Below are positions 1 through 9,489 of a stretch of DNA of 64,000 nt, one piece after another (positions within the stretch are counted from its first letter, which is position 1; the number at the start of each line of letters is the position of its first letter). Under the pieces are notes generated by a model, which was not told the origin of the DNA, searched no databases, and saw only the letters and a program-made list of their open reading frames with translations. The stretch comes from Candidatus Villigracilaceae bacterium (GTDB lineage: Bacteria; Chloroflexota; Anaerolineae; Anaerolineales; Villigracilaceae): the NCBI GenBank assembly GCA_026645935.1, contig JAPKMP010000005.1, forward strand, positions 62,001-126,000, in the 5' to 3' direction. Position numbers and translations under genes: made by a program.

Positions 1-1351
1 CGAGCAATCCCGCCCAGACGATTGCCAGCGCATCGCCCAACATCGTTTCGTAGTTCGCCAAAAGCATCGGGTCTTTTTTGATGGAGGCACGGAACATCCA
101 CACCTTGGGGAAGGGCAATCCATCGCGGACGACGAGCGGCTCAGGCGCGACGAAACTGTGCAGGGTCATCACCCGGGCAAGATAATCCGCCCGTTGGAAG
201 GTGGCGGGAAATTGGTTGTGTCCTTCGGCTTCGAGGGTGGCAAAGTCCCAGAAATATGGCTGGGAATCGGGATAAATAAAATTATGCAGAAGGGATAACG
301 GAACCACCAGCGCGCCGATGATGAGCCCATAAATGATGAGCTGTTTGATATTCCGCCTGACGAAGAAATGGGCGATGAACGTCTGCGCGACATTCGAAAT
401 GGTGATGCCGAAGGCGGTCAGCCCGGCAATGACCTGCATGTAGAGCGGCTTGTCTGTGAGAAGGATGACCAGGAACGCGAGAGCCACAGCCGCAAGGTAG
501 ATATAACTCTCGATGACGGAACCAAACACCAGTTGAGCCGACGAGGCGCCGAAGAGAGCGGCGATCAAAAGCGCATAAAGCGGATTCCCCAGCTTGTGTT
601 TGACAAAATACCAGACGAGATAAACGCATAATCCGCCGACCATCGCGTTGAGGGTGAAGGCGGCGAAGAGTTTATTCCCGTTGAAGAGAAAACCGAGAAG
701 CGCAACGAACGGGCGGATGATGAGCAGGATGAACGGGTGCGCGGGACGCCAGTAGTAATCCTCGTAGGTCGGCATGGTGTAGCGATAACGGTAGAGATTG
801 GAGTCGGCGTCGAAGAAGACATCGTCCGCGTCGTAGTGGGGACGGTTGAAGATCGAAGCGAAAAGAAGGTATACGCAAAAGAACAGAAAGGCGATCAGCA
901 GGCCGCCGAGATTTTCTTCGAGGAATCGGTGGATGCGCGATTCTCTCCAGTTCTTCCTGCGGTTGATGCTGACCGCGATCATGGCGATGAAAAAAGCGGG
1001 AATGAGCGCGACGACGAACGAAACGCGGACGGAGGCATCGAGATGAAAGGTCAGGGGGTCGAAGAGGTTCGTGAATGGTTTTGCGAGGTTGTACGAGGCG
1101 GGCAGGACGACGATCAGAGCCGTAAAGAGAACCGCCTTGAGCGAAGCGTCGATTCGATTTGAAACGATTTCCCTTTTGATCCTATCGAGGAGGTAATATC
1201 CAAATATGCTGACAAGGCTGTGGACCAGGATCGTCCACAACGCAACTTGAAGCGCGGTCTTGTGGAAATTTTCCAGGTAGGAAACCGCCAAATAGGTTGC
1301 CGGGATGCCCAACAACCATGCCAGCGGGAGGCGTTTATCGAAGGTCTTCAC
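1..1351 (-). CDS. polytopic membrane protein, GT-C-like paralogue 1 (3' end outside window)
   Basis: About 450 residues are visible; the reading frame stays open to the left window edge, so the C-terminus is missing. The start is taken as the GTG at 1351, preceded by an AAGGAAAAG purine stretch. The protein is strongly hydrophobic with about ten apparent membrane segments. It shares with the next gene and with 4743-6755 an acidic loop motif (DDVFFDAD followed by RYRY) and a downstream HPF motif after a Tyr-rich stretch. An Asp pair in the first external loop is typical of GT-C glycosyltransferases using polyprenyl-phosphate sugars, so a membrane glycosyltransferase is inferred. It reads in series with the gene at 1368-3011. 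The family name is not certain. Confidence 0.72.
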   Translation of the reverse strand, partial: MKTFDKRLPLAWLLGIPATYLAVSYLENFHKTALQVALWTILVHSLVSIFGYYLLDRIKREIVSNRIDASLKAVLFTALIVVLPASYNLAKPFTNLFDPLTFHLDASVRVSFVVALIPAFFIAMIAVSINRRKNWRESRIHRFLEENLGGLLIAFLFFCVYLLFASIFNRPHYDADDVFFDADSNLYRYRYTMPTYEDYYWRPAHPFILLIIRPFVALLGFLFNGNKLFAAFTLNAMVGGLCVYLVWYFVKHKLGNPLYALLIAALFGASSAQLVFGSVIESYIYLAAVALAFLVILLTDKPLYMQVIAGLTAFGITISNVAQTFIAHFFVRRNIKQLIIYGLIIGALVVPLSLLHNFIYPDSQPYFWDFATLEAEGHNQFPATFQRADYLARVMTLHSFVAPEPLVVRDGLPFPKVWMFRASIKKDPMLLANYETMLGDALAIVWAGLL

Positions 1352-1367
1352 GTTTCTTTTCCTTTGA

Positions 1368-3011
1368 TCAGCGGAGATGCATGTACGATGCCCAGAGCAT
1401 GATGAGGATCAATCTCGAGTTGTTGAGCATCAAAAGGAAGATGAAACCCAACAGGGAAAATTGAAACCAGCGTTTGCCGGAAAGTTCGCGCCACGCCAAT
1501 GCGAGAAAGAGCGTGATGGCATACGTCCAGTTGACGGAATAAAGGAAGACATCCCTGCCGTAGCGCATGTGAAGCGCGAAGAAGAACAGACAGGTCAGGA
1601 TGAACGCAAAGGGAAAGCGGTTATCCTGCCTGGGAACATTCTTCAGGAAGAGAAATCCGCCGATGGCGACAAAGCCGAGCCAGGCAGTGACAAGCGCATT
1701 TCCAAGATGCGTTTCGTACCTTGCGATCTGCAACGGCACCTTTTTCAACGCGGCGCGGAACATCCACACCTTGAGAAAGGGAATATCTTCCTTCAATAGC
1801 AGCGGGTCCGGCGAGACGAAACTATGCAGGAGCATCACCCGTCCCAGGTAATTGGCGCGCTGGAGGGTCGGCTCGAAGACATTCTTTTCCTCGTATTGCA
1901 AGGTGGAAACCTCCCAGAGATACGGATGCGCTTTGGGGTAAATGAAGTTATTGAGCAGGTTCAACGGGATGACCAGCGCGCCGACGATCAATCCGTATTT
2001 GATCAACTGCGGGATGCTGCGCTTCACCATGAAATGCGCGATGACCGTCTGCGCAATGTTCGAGATGGTGATGCCAAACGAAACCAGCCCGGCAACCACC
2101 AGCATGTGAAGCGGTTTATCCTTCAATAGCAAAACGATGAAGATCAACGCCGCCGCGCCGAGGAAGATGTAGTTCTCGATCAACGAACCGAATGCGAGCT
2201 GCGAAGTCGAAGCGCCGAAGAGGGCGGCGATCAGCGAGGCATAAAGCGGATTGCGAGTCGTTTCCTTTACAAAATACCAGACGAGGAAAACGCACAACGC
2301 GCCGGTCAATGCCGTGACGATGAACGCGCCGTACAACATATCCCCTTTCAGGAACAATGAGATCATCCAGACCCACGGGCGGACAATGATCAACACATAC
2401 GGGTGGACGGTCCGTTCGTAATAATCCTGGTAATGCTCCGTCCCGAATCGCATGCGGTATAGTTTGCTGTCAGTGTCGAAAAAAATATCGTCGAAGCGGA
2501 AGATGGGTTGGTTGAAGATGGAGGCAAGAAGGAAATAGACCGAGAAAAAAAGCGCGGCGAGGACCAAGCCGCCGAGGTTGGAATCCACGAAGCGATAAAA
2601 ACGACTCCGGCGAAAATCCCTGCGATGCGCCCGGGTAACGAACCACATCGAAAGGAGAAAAGCCGCCGCAATCCCGACGAGGAAACCGGTCAGCGTTTCA
2701 GTGGCATGGGCATACGCCGAAACATCGAACTGCCGCGGAAAGCGGCTAGCCATGTTCGCGAGTCCCGCAAAGAATACGATGATCGAAATCCCCAGCCCAA
2801 GCAGGATGGAAGCATCCATTGGATGTGCCCGGAATTTTTCCGCCAGCCTGCCGAGGGTGAAATAAGCAAATAAAGAAACGACAACATGTAGAATGATCGA
2901 AACAAGCGCAATCCCGATCGCAGATCTGTAATAGGCATCCAAAAAACCGATTGCGATATAACTTGCGGGGATTCCCAACGCCCATGCGGAGAGGAGTCGT
3001 TTGTTCAACAT
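1368..3011 (-). CDS. polytopic membrane protein, GT-C-like paralogue 2
   Basis: A 547-residue integral membrane protein with many hydrophobic segments. An acidic loop near residues 174-181 (DDIFFDTD) is followed by YERTVHP near 198-204, the same arrangement as in the paralogues on either side. By analogy with GT-C enzymes the Asp pair would bind metal or donor phosphate, and the product would be a sugar transferred outside the membrane; this is inference. The ATG start gives a normal N-terminal membrane anchor. It lies 16 bp upstream of paralogue 1 on the same strand and is divergent from the GT39 gene at 3132, with a hairpin repeat in the shared intergenic space. Confidence 0.75.
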   Translation of the reverse strand: MLNKRLLSAWALGIPASYIAIGFLDAYYRSAIGIALVSIILHVVVSLFAYFTLGRLAEKFRAHPMDASILLGLGISIIVFFAGLANMASRFPRQFDVSAYAHATETLTGFLVGIAAAFLLSMWFVTRAHRRDFRRSRFYRFVDSNLGGLVLAALFFSVYFLLASIFNQPIFRFDDIFFDTDSKLYRMRFGTEHYQDYYERTVHPYVLIIVRPWVWMISLFLKGDMLYGAFIVTALTGALCVFLVWYFVKETTRNPLYASLIAALFGASTSQLAFGSLIENYIFLGAAALIFIVLLLKDKPLHMLVVAGLVSFGITISNIAQTVIAHFMVKRSIPQLIKYGLIVGALVIPLNLLNNFIYPKAHPYLWEVSTLQYEEKNVFEPTLQRANYLGRVMLLHSFVSPDPLLLKEDIPFLKVWMFRAALKKVPLQIARYETHLGNALVTAWLGFVAIGGFLFLKNVPRQDNRFPFAFILTCLFFFALHMRYGRDVFLYSVNWTYAITLFLALAWRELSGKRWFQFSLLGFIFLLMLNNSRLILIMLWASYMHLR

Positions 3012-3054
3012 TTTTATCAGAGCGTTTGGAGTTTACCACACGCAACCGGACTCA

Positions 3055-3096
3055 AAAGTCGGGAGACTTCTGACCGCCAACGTCAGGAGACGTTGG
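3055..3096. repeat. paired small hairpins between divergent genes
   Basis: Two imperfect copies of GTCnGGAGAC follow one another. The second forms a perfect 8-bp stem, CCAACGTC-AGGA-GACGTTGG, at 3077-3096. There is no T-tract and the flanking genes diverge, so a terminator role is unlikely. It looks like a small repetitive extragenic palindrome that would fall in the leader of the rightward gene. Confidence 0.45.
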
Positions 3097-3131
3097 ACTC
3101 CGGTTTCACGTTCTGGTATATTTTCCTGCGG

Positions 3132-4700
3132 ATGAATACGCTCAAGCCTTTCGTCTCCCGCTGGAAAACCCACATGCTTTTCACCGCCATCCTGCTGATT
3201 GGCATCTTCGCCCGCGCCTGGGAGTTCGCCTCCCTGCCCCCCGGCTTGAACGTGGACGAAGCCTCCATCGGCGTGGAAGCGTACTACCTTTATAGATTTG
3301 GCATGGATCGGTTCGGGCTTTCCTATCCCGTCCATCTCACTTCATGGGGCAGCGGACAAAATTCGTTGTACGCGTATTTGCTGATGCCCTTCGTGGCATT
3401 GAAGGGGATCAACGCCTTTGCAGTGCGCCTGCCGATGATGCTGGCGGGAATCCTCTCCCTGCCGTTGATATTCATTGCCGGAAAAAAATTATTCGATGAG
3501 AAATTCGCGCTCCTTGCTATGTTCTTCATGGCGGTCTCGCCCTGGCACATTGTCAACTCAAGGTGGGCTGTAGAATCCAACATCATGCCGTTTCTCTTTC
3601 TGGCTGGCTTTACTGCGCTCACCCTGACAGAAATAAAAAACTGGTGGTTTTACGTTTCGATATTTTTCTTTGCGCTTTGTTTATACGCCTACGGCACGGC
3701 ATACGTCGGCGTGCCGGTTTTTCTTCTGTTGACCGTCCCCTGCCTGATCAAACTCAATCGGTTGACGGTCAAGCAAGTCATCATCGGCGCGGTCATTTTC
3801 ATTTTGCTCGCCCTTCCCATCGGGATGTTCGTCGCCGTCAACACTCTCAAACTCGAAACCATGCATCTCGGCGCAATCACCATTCCGCGTTTGCCCGTCG
3901 AAGCCCGTTACGAGACGATGGCGGCAGTCTTCGGCGGGAGTCCCTTCGAGGCAATCGCGGAAAACGCGCGGATCATGCTCGATCTGTTATGGACTCAATC
4001 TGATGCCTTCCCCTGGAATTTTGTCGAGCCATTCGGGTATTTCTACAAATATACGTTCCCTCTCGTCCTCATCGGTTTGTTCCTCGCTTTCTTCGTCAAG
4101 GAGAATCGCCCCGGGCGTTGGCTGATCGCGGCATGGATGCTCGCCTCAGTCGTTGTTGGCTTGCTCCATCCGGTCAACCTGACGCGCATCAATATCATCT
4201 TCACGCCCATCCTGTTATGCATTGCGCTTCTTTTAATAGACATCGATAAACGCCTGCCTCAAATTATTCCCGTCGGTGTCGTGATCTTTTCAATCGGATT
4301 CATCTTTTTCAACCGCGCTTATCACGGTGGGGAATATCGCAAGGTCACCAGCGCGATCTTCAATGAGGGCATCATTCCCGCCATCGAATACGCCGCGGAT
4401 AACAGCGATTCCCTTTTTTGCCTCACAGACGAGCATTATTCACTATACATTTACGTTCTATTGACTCAAAAATATCATCCCTCTGAATATGTGGATGACC
4501 TTGAATGGATAAACCCCGATGATCCCGCCGACCCTGCGCGGAAGTTGGTCGCGCTGAAAAATTTCCGCTTCACGCCGGAAGCATGCCTGAGCGACCCCGA
4601 GGCGGCTTACATCCTCACCCTAAGGGAATCCCCGCCCAACCCCGACATCGGCTACAAAGAGAAGAAGTTCGTCAAGTTCGTGGTGCATCTGCCAAAATAA
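3132..4700 (+). CDS. GT39-type (ArnT/PMT-like) glycosyltransferase
   Basis: A 522-residue polytopic membrane protein. The N-terminus has one membrane segment and then LPPGLNVDEA, with the Asp-Glu pair at residues 42-43 in the first external loop that defines ArnT/PMT-type GT-C enzymes. The following region (PYRFG-like Tyr-rich stretch, then RLPMMLAG) also fits the family. It should move a sugar from a polyprenyl-phosphate donor to an acceptor on the outer face of the membrane. ATG 3132 is chosen over an in-frame ATG at 3093 because the family starts here; a TATATT box ends 9 bp upstream and no Shine-Dalgarno is visible, so the transcript may have almost no leader. It diverges from the paralogue cluster on its left. 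Confidence 0.85.
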   Translation: MNTLKPFVSRWKTHMLFTAILLIGIFARAWEFASLPPGLNVDEASIGVEAYYLYRFGMDRFGLSYPVHLTSWGSGQNSLYAYLLMPFVALKGINAFAVRLPMMLAGILSLPLIFIAGKKLFDEKFALLAMFFMAVSPWHIVNSRWAVESNIMPFLFLAGFTALTLTEIKNWWFYVSIFFFALCLYAYGTAYVGVPVFLLLTVPCLIKLNRLTVKQVIIGAVIFILLALPIGMFVAVNTLKLETMHLGAITIPRLPVEARYETMAAVFGGSPFEAIAENARIMLDLLWTQSDAFPWNFVEPFGYFYKYTFPLVLIGLFLAFFVKENRPGRWLIAAWMLASVVVGLLHPVNLTRINIIFTPILLCIALLLIDIDKRLPQIIPVGVVIFSIGFIFFNRAYHGGEYRKVTSAIFNEGIIPAIEYAADNSDSLFCLTDEHYSLYIYVLLTQKYHPSEYVDDLEWINPDDPADPARKLVALKNFRFTPEACLSDPEAAYILTLRESPPNPDIGYKEKKFVKFVVHLPK

Positions 4701-4742
4701 ATTCGTCCGCGTGATTGGCGTTCTCTAATGCCAACGGGTAAT

Positions 4743-6755
4743 CTACACCTGCATCCCCAACACGTCCAGGATCGTCTTCATCAAAACCCCGTTGTTCCAA
4801 GCCAACAGAATCAAGAAAACCAGCAAGACCGCCTGGAACCATTTACGGTCGTGGATTTTTTGCCACGAAAGCCCTAACAACAAAATCAGCGCGTAAGTCC
4901 AATTGGGCGTATAAAGGAACAACTCCTTGCCGTAGCGCAGGTGGAGTCCCAGGTTGAGGAGCATGCACCCGATCAGCGCAATGGAAAATCGCAGGTGCGG
5001 GTTCTTTCTGAGATTCATCAAGAATAATATCCCGCCAAGGAGGAGCAGCGCCAACCATACCCATGAAGCGACATCCTGTATCGGCAGATCATACCGGCTG
5101 AGTTCGTCGATCTCCGGTTTGAAAAACCGTAATTGAATGAAGGGAATGTCCTTGTCGTAGAAGATGGGCGAAGGCGCAGCGATGTTGTGGAAGAGGAAGG
5201 CGCGGGTCAACGCCTGAATCCGCAGGGAATTCAACGGGAATAAATTCTGCTGTTCCGCCTGCAAAGTGGACGGCACGAAAAAGAACGGGTGCGCATCGGG
5301 GAAGAGCAGGTTGTTCAACAGGGTTAGCAAAACCAACAGGACCATCACCGAAACGACGAAGCGAATCATCTGCCTGATGTTCGGTTTGACCGTGAAAAGC
5401 GCGATCACATTCTGGGCAAAGTTCGTGTGCGTGATGCCGATGGTTACAAGACTCGCGGTGATCAATGCCGGTAGCGGTCTATCCTTGATGAGCAGGACAA
5501 AGAACAGGATCAAACTCGCGGCGAGGAAAATGTACGATTCGATCAGCGAGCCAAAGACCAGGTGCGAGGCGGTGAATCCCAATAGCGAAGCGATCAACGA
5601 AGCGTAGGTTGAACTCCCCGTCGCGGATTTGATGAAGAGCCAAACAAGGTACACACACGCCGCGCCGCCCAAAGCGGTGAAGAGGTACGCGCCCCAGAGT
5701 TTGTTCCCCTTGAGCAGGAAGCCGAGCAGGTCAACAGGCGGCTTAAAGAGAAGCAGCACAAAGGGATGCACTGAACGCTCATAGAAATCGCTCCAGCTGT
5801 CGGTCGTGAGGCGGATGCGCCAATTCATCCCGTCGGCGTCGAAGAAGATATCATCGACGTCGAAACGCGGGTCGTTTATCACGGAAGCAAAAACAAGATA
5901 CAGAACGAAAAAGGCAAAGGAAAGCGAAAATCCCGCCAGGTTGGCGCTGACATAGGCATAGACTTTCGTCGACTTGAACCTGTTATAAAAACCGGCGAAC
6001 TTGAGTTTGATGTGCAGCCATGCCTGCCACGGCAGGGCAAGCAGGCTGGTGTATAAAAACACATCGCTCGTTCCGTCGTTCAAAATAAAGTAACTGATCG
6101 GGAAGAGCGAAACGACCCGGCTGGATTGGAAGAGCCAAATGATAAAGCCGATCAGCAGCAGGAACAAAGAACCGTGAATGAGGGCATCGAACCAGCGTTC
6201 GCCCGCCACACGCCGCACCCTGCCCATCAGGAAATAACCGCCAACGCCGAAAACCGCCTGCGATATCAATGTCAACAGAACGACCTCGACCGGGCTGGAA
6301 TAGAAATCATCCAAAAAACCGATGAGCAGCGAACTTGCAAAGAACGCGAACAACCACGCGCCAAATACGCGGCGGCGTCCGCCCGCTTCGATCAGATTCT
6401 GGATGGAAGGAGCGGCGGGAAGGGAGAGGAGAAAAAAAATTATGAAAAGAGAGAGGAATGAAAGCGTCGAAAGACTGGAAACACATAACAGGAGAAGGAT
6501 GGAGAGAATCGCCCAAAGGATGACAAAGAAACGGGCGGGGAAGAACGTGCGCGCGAGAGATTTTTCAAGAATGGGAGACAGATACAAACAACATGCAAAT
6601 ATTGCAAGGGCTGGGACCAAAACCAAAAATAACCGGTCAAGAAAAGCGCGCGAGTCGAGGTCAAAAAAGGACTGCGCCGCCGCAAATGAGATTACCATGC
6701 CGGTCACGGCGCTGACAAGCATACGCAAAAAAATCACCGGTTTCCGATCCGTCAT
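4743..6755 (-). CDS. polytopic membrane protein, GT-C-like paralogue 3 with N-terminal extension
   Basis: 670 residues, about 120 longer than paralogue 2 because of an extra set of hydrophobic segments at the N-terminus. The core carries the shared DDIFFDAD loop and YERSVHPF, followed by the same conserved stretch around SLIESYIFLAAS. A polyprenyl-phosphate-dependent glycosyltransferase is inferred; the acceptor is unknown. Its ATG overlaps the stop of the P1 peptidase gene by 4 bp (ATGA), so the two are translationally coupled. The downstream GT39 gene is convergent with it. Confidence 0.78.
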   Translation of the reverse strand: MTDRKPVIFLRMLVSAVTGMVISFAAAQSFFDLDSRAFLDRLFLVLVPALAIFACCLYLSPILEKSLARTFFPARFFVILWAILSILLLLCVSSLSTLSFLSLFIIFFLLSLPAAPSIQNLIEAGGRRRVFGAWLFAFFASSLLIGFLDDFYSSPVEVVLLTLISQAVFGVGGYFLMGRVRRVAGERWFDALIHGSLFLLLIGFIIWLFQSSRVVSLFPISYFILNDGTSDVFLYTSLLALPWQAWLHIKLKFAGFYNRFKSTKVYAYVSANLAGFSLSFAFFVLYLVFASVINDPRFDVDDIFFDADGMNWRIRLTTDSWSDFYERSVHPFVLLLFKPPVDLLGFLLKGNKLWGAYLFTALGGAACVYLVWLFIKSATGSSTYASLIASLLGFTASHLVFGSLIESYIFLAASLILFFVLLIKDRPLPALITASLVTIGITHTNFAQNVIALFTVKPNIRQMIRFVVSVMVLLVLLTLLNNLLFPDAHPFFFVPSTLQAEQQNLFPLNSLRIQALTRAFLFHNIAAPSPIFYDKDIPFIQLRFFKPEIDELSRYDLPIQDVASWVWLALLLLGGILFLMNLRKNPHLRFSIALIGCMLLNLGLHLRYGKELFLYTPNWTYALILLLGLSWQKIHDRKWFQAVLLVFLILLAWNNGVLMKTILDVLGMQV

Positions 6756-7711
6756 TGATTTTTCTCATTGCCAGCCAGCCCCGGCAAGCCGCCCGTCGAA
6801 ACCGATGCCCGCACTGCACGAACGATCGCCTCCGCAAATACATTCGCGGCAAATGCGCCAACGACGGAAAGATCGGCTTTTTTCCCGCCTGTGGCAAGCG
6901 CAAAGATCGTATCGCCGTCATATTGCGTATGCACGGGTCGGATCGCCCGCGCCATTCCATCATGCGCCATTTGCGCAATGCGCGTCATATCAGCCTTTGT
7001 AAGATCTGCGTTCACCGCAACGACGCCGATCACGGTGTTTTGTTTCGGCGCACGATTGAATGAAAGCAACCTCATCAACTCCATCGTCTTTTTTTCACCG
7101 CGAATTCCGGCTGCAAATTCACCCGTCATCGGATCGTACACATCTCCCAACGCATTGACCGCGGCAAGCGCGCCTACAACAACCCCCTTGCCGATTTGAA
7201 CGCTCGCGCCTCCAATCCCCGATTTCATCGCTTGACTCTTTCCAAGCATTTTGCCAACGCTCGCACCCGTTCCCGCCCCCGCCACACCCTCGGTCGTTTC
7301 ATCCCGCGACGCATTCAGGCACGCCTGATATCCCATCTTCGCATCCGGGCGGATTTTGGAATCGCCCAGATCAAGATCGTACAAAATTGCGGATGGCACG
7401 ATGGGAACGAACGCCTCGCGAGTCTGGAACCCGATCTGATTCTCCTCGAGATAGCGCATCACCCCCGATGCCGCATCCAGCCCAAACGCGGAACCGCCTG
7501 ACAATAATACAGCATGAACCTGTTGAACCAGATTGCCCGGACTCAACAAATCCGTTTCACGTGTACCGGGCGCGCCACCGCGCACATCCACACCGGTGAC
7601 AGCCCCCTTGCGGCACAGGATCACGGTGCAGCCGGTCAGCGCCCTTTTATTCTGCGCATGTCCCACTTCGATGCCGGGTACGTCTGTAATTGAATTGCGG
7701 AGTTTTTTCAT
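6752..7711 (-). CDS. P1 family peptidase (S58, DmpA/NylC-like Ntn hydrolase)
   Basis: 319 residues. The N-terminal ITDVPGIEVGHA, then GVDVRGGAPGTRETDLL and LLSGGSAFGLDAA, are hallmarks of the P1/DmpA family. QNTVIGVV places the expected autoprocessing nucleophile at Thr226; cleavage before it would give an alpha chain of about 225 and a beta chain of about 94 residues. Family members are aminopeptidases or amide hydrolases of the cytoplasm. The substrate here cannot be told from sequence. It is coupled by ATGA overlap to the membrane protein downstream. Confidence 0.93.
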   Translation of the reverse strand: MKKLRNSITDVPGIEVGHAQNKRALTGCTVILCRKGAVTGVDVRGGAPGTRETDLLSPGNLVQQVHAVLLSGGSAFGLDAASGVMRYLEENQIGFQTREAFVPIVPSAILYDLDLGDSKIRPDAKMGYQACLNASRDETTEGVAGAGTGASVGKMLGKSQAMKSGIGGASVQIGKGVVVGALAAVNALGDVYDPMTGEFAAGIRGEKKTMELMRLLSFNRAPKQNTVIGVVAVNADLTKADMTRIAQMAHDGMARAIRPVHTQYDGDTIFALATGGKKADLSVVGAFAANVFAEAIVRAVRASVSTGGLPGLAGNEKNQ

Positions 7712-7760
7712 CGATTGAAATCGATCGGCGCGTTAGAGAACACGCCCTACGCATACCGTA

Positions 7761-8054
7761 TTATTTTTCCAAACCGCGCATCAGGTTTACGAACTCTGAC
7801 CAGTCTTCTTTATCCAGCCAGATGTCGACATTATCGAATGAGACGGCATACATCCCGTCATCGTCGGGTCGGGTTTGAATCAATTCAGGGATCGCCGCCA
7901 TCAGTTCCTCCCATTCCTCGGTGAAGAAGTTCAAAGTGGCGCGTCCCAATTGCAGATAGTACACCGTCTCGCCGTCGGGTTCGTCCGCCCGCAATGCGCT
8001 GAAGTTTTCGGTTTCGGCGATGGTTTCGGTATTAAGATCCTGGGTATTATTCAT
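7761..8054 (-). CDS. small acidic conserved hypothetical protein
   Basis: 97 residues, very rich in Asp, Glu and Trp, with no membrane segment or signal peptide. The start is fixed at ATG 8054 by AGGAG six bases upstream; a further in-frame ATG at 8072 has no such site. The C-terminal half looks like a compact alpha/beta fold, but I do not recognise the family. It sits 49 bp ahead of the P1 peptidase gene on the same strand and is probably in its transcript. Confidence 0.72.
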   Translation of the reverse strand: MNNTQDLNTETIAETENFSALRADEPDGETVYYLQLGRATLNFFTEEWEELMAAIPELIQTRPDDDGMYAVSFDNVDIWLDKEDWSEFVNLMRGLEK

Positions 8055-8143
8055 GATGTCTCCTAAAAACATAACAATGTGTTGGCGGCGCCCACTTGCG
8101 CCGAAAGCGCGTTAGTGAACGCATATTACGCGGAGCGATCGGC

Positions 8144-9352
8144 TTATTTTTTTGCGCCAAATTTCCGGTCCCGGAAGAAGCGGCGGATGGCGACCATGAT
8201 CCGCGAGCCGGGAGGCGGCGCCGGTTGAGTCGCTTCTTTTTCCGGGAATGGATCCAGGTCGAACATTTTGCGCATGACATAATTCCAAAGTAGCGCAGCC
8301 GTGGCGAGAATGGGCGCGGCAACGACGACGCCAAGGATGCCGAAAAGGTTTGCGGCAATGATGGCGGCCACGAGCACGGCGGCGGGATGCACCTTCAATG
8401 CGCTCGACATGATGCGCGGGTTGACGATGTTATCGAATATCTGGTCTATGATCAGCGCGACGACAAGGACGATGAAGGTATATGTCAGGTCCGGAAGATG
8501 AAAGAGGGAATATTGTTGAAAATAAGCGACAATGACAAGTAATGTCCAGTTGACCGCCGGGCCTACATAAGGAACGAAGCGCGCCAGCCCCGCAAGGAAT
8601 GCAAGACCAATGGCATAGCTTACACCAAGCACGCTAAGGACGACCGAATAAATGGCCACCGCCATAAAGAAGATGATGATCTGCCCGCGAAGGAAGGCGT
8701 TCCAAATGCGGCCCAGCTCGCGGCTGAGGCGGGCAAAATCCTGGTTGTATCCGGGGATTTCAACCGTAATGATCTGGTCGCGCAAACCGCGGCTTTCGAT
8801 GAGTGTAAAGTAGGAAACAAGCAGGACGAATAACGTCCAGCCGAGAAAATTTGCGGCGCTTCCCGCCACTGTGCCAAGCAAGGTGCCCGTACGGCTGAGC
8901 AGGGGCTGTATCATGCCGAAAACCTGCTGGCTCAGGTCGCTCAGGTCCAGGGCGCTGAAATCAAATCTGAAGGGACCGAATTGATACACCTGGCCCGAGA
9001 TTTTCTCGATCAATTGCGGCAGGGTACGCAGCGCATCCTGCACGATGACCACAAGACTTTGGATTTGTTGCACCAATCCCACACCGCCCAGCGTGAGCAG
9101 ACCCAACAAAAGGATGATGATAAACAGGAAGATTACGGCCACCGAGGCGTTCCACGAAAAATGCAGTTTGCGCTGTAAAAGATCCGCAACGGGGTGGAAA
9201 AGATAGGAAAGAAGGAATGCCATCACCAATGGTGTGATGATGAACTGGAATTTGACCAGTAATGCGCCGATTACGACCACGATGGTCAGCGCGATGACGA
9301 GTTTGGTGTTTGTGCCCCAGACAGGTGAAGTCGGTTTGGAGGTCGGTTCCAT
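8144..9352 (-). CDS. AI-2E family transporter (PerM/YdiK-like)
   Basis: 402 residues with two N-terminal hydrophobic segments, a long polar region and a C-terminal block of membrane segments. The motifs GLARFVPYVGPAVNW and DQIFDNIVNPRIMSSALKVHP are diagnostic of the AI-2E transporter family (PF01594). Members export small solutes or, in some cases, work in Na+/H+ exchange; the family name does not prove AI-2 transport. The C-terminal tail is proline-rich and basic. The gene stands alone on the minus strand between the FHA gene terminator and the small acidic protein. Confidence 0.9.
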   Translation of the reverse strand: MEPTSKPTSPVWGTNTKLVIALTIVVVIGALLVKFQFIITPLVMAFLLSYLFHPVADLLQRKLHFSWNASVAVIFLFIIILLLGLLTLGGVGLVQQIQSLVVIVQDALRTLPQLIEKISGQVYQFGPFRFDFSALDLSDLSQQVFGMIQPLLSRTGTLLGTVAGSAANFLGWTLFVLLVSYFTLIESRGLRDQIITVEIPGYNQDFARLSRELGRIWNAFLRGQIIIFFMAVAIYSVVLSVLGVSYAIGLAFLAGLARFVPYVGPAVNWTLLVIVAYFQQYSLFHLPDLTYTFIVLVVALIIDQIFDNIVNPRIMSSALKVHPAAVLVAAIIAANLFGILGVVVAAPILATAALLWNYVMRKMFDLDPFPEKEATQPAPPPGSRIMVAIRRFFRDRKFGAKK

Positions 9353-9449
9353 AGGCGGTGATCCCTGTGAAATGATCGGATATCGACGATCTTTTCTTCG
9401 ATTCTATCAAAGATGTTGCATTTTACAACCGGCTGCCCATAAAACAAAA

Positions 9450-9477
9450 CGCCCCGCGAGAAATTACTCGCGGGGCG
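9450..9477 (-). terminator. Rho-independent terminator of the signalling operon
   Basis: Perfect 11-bp stem (CGCCCCGCGAG / CTCGCGGGGCG) with a 6-base loop. On the minus strand it is followed by TTTTGTTTT. It lies 12 bp past the stop of the FHA gene and so ends the leftward signalling operon. Confidence 0.92.
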
Positions 9478-9489
9478 TAAATGTCGTTA

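Noticed and set aside
6322-7002. Plus-strand ORF of 226 residues
   Set aside because: It is basic and low-complexity, lies antisense to the membrane protein and P1 peptidase genes, and has no recognisable motif.
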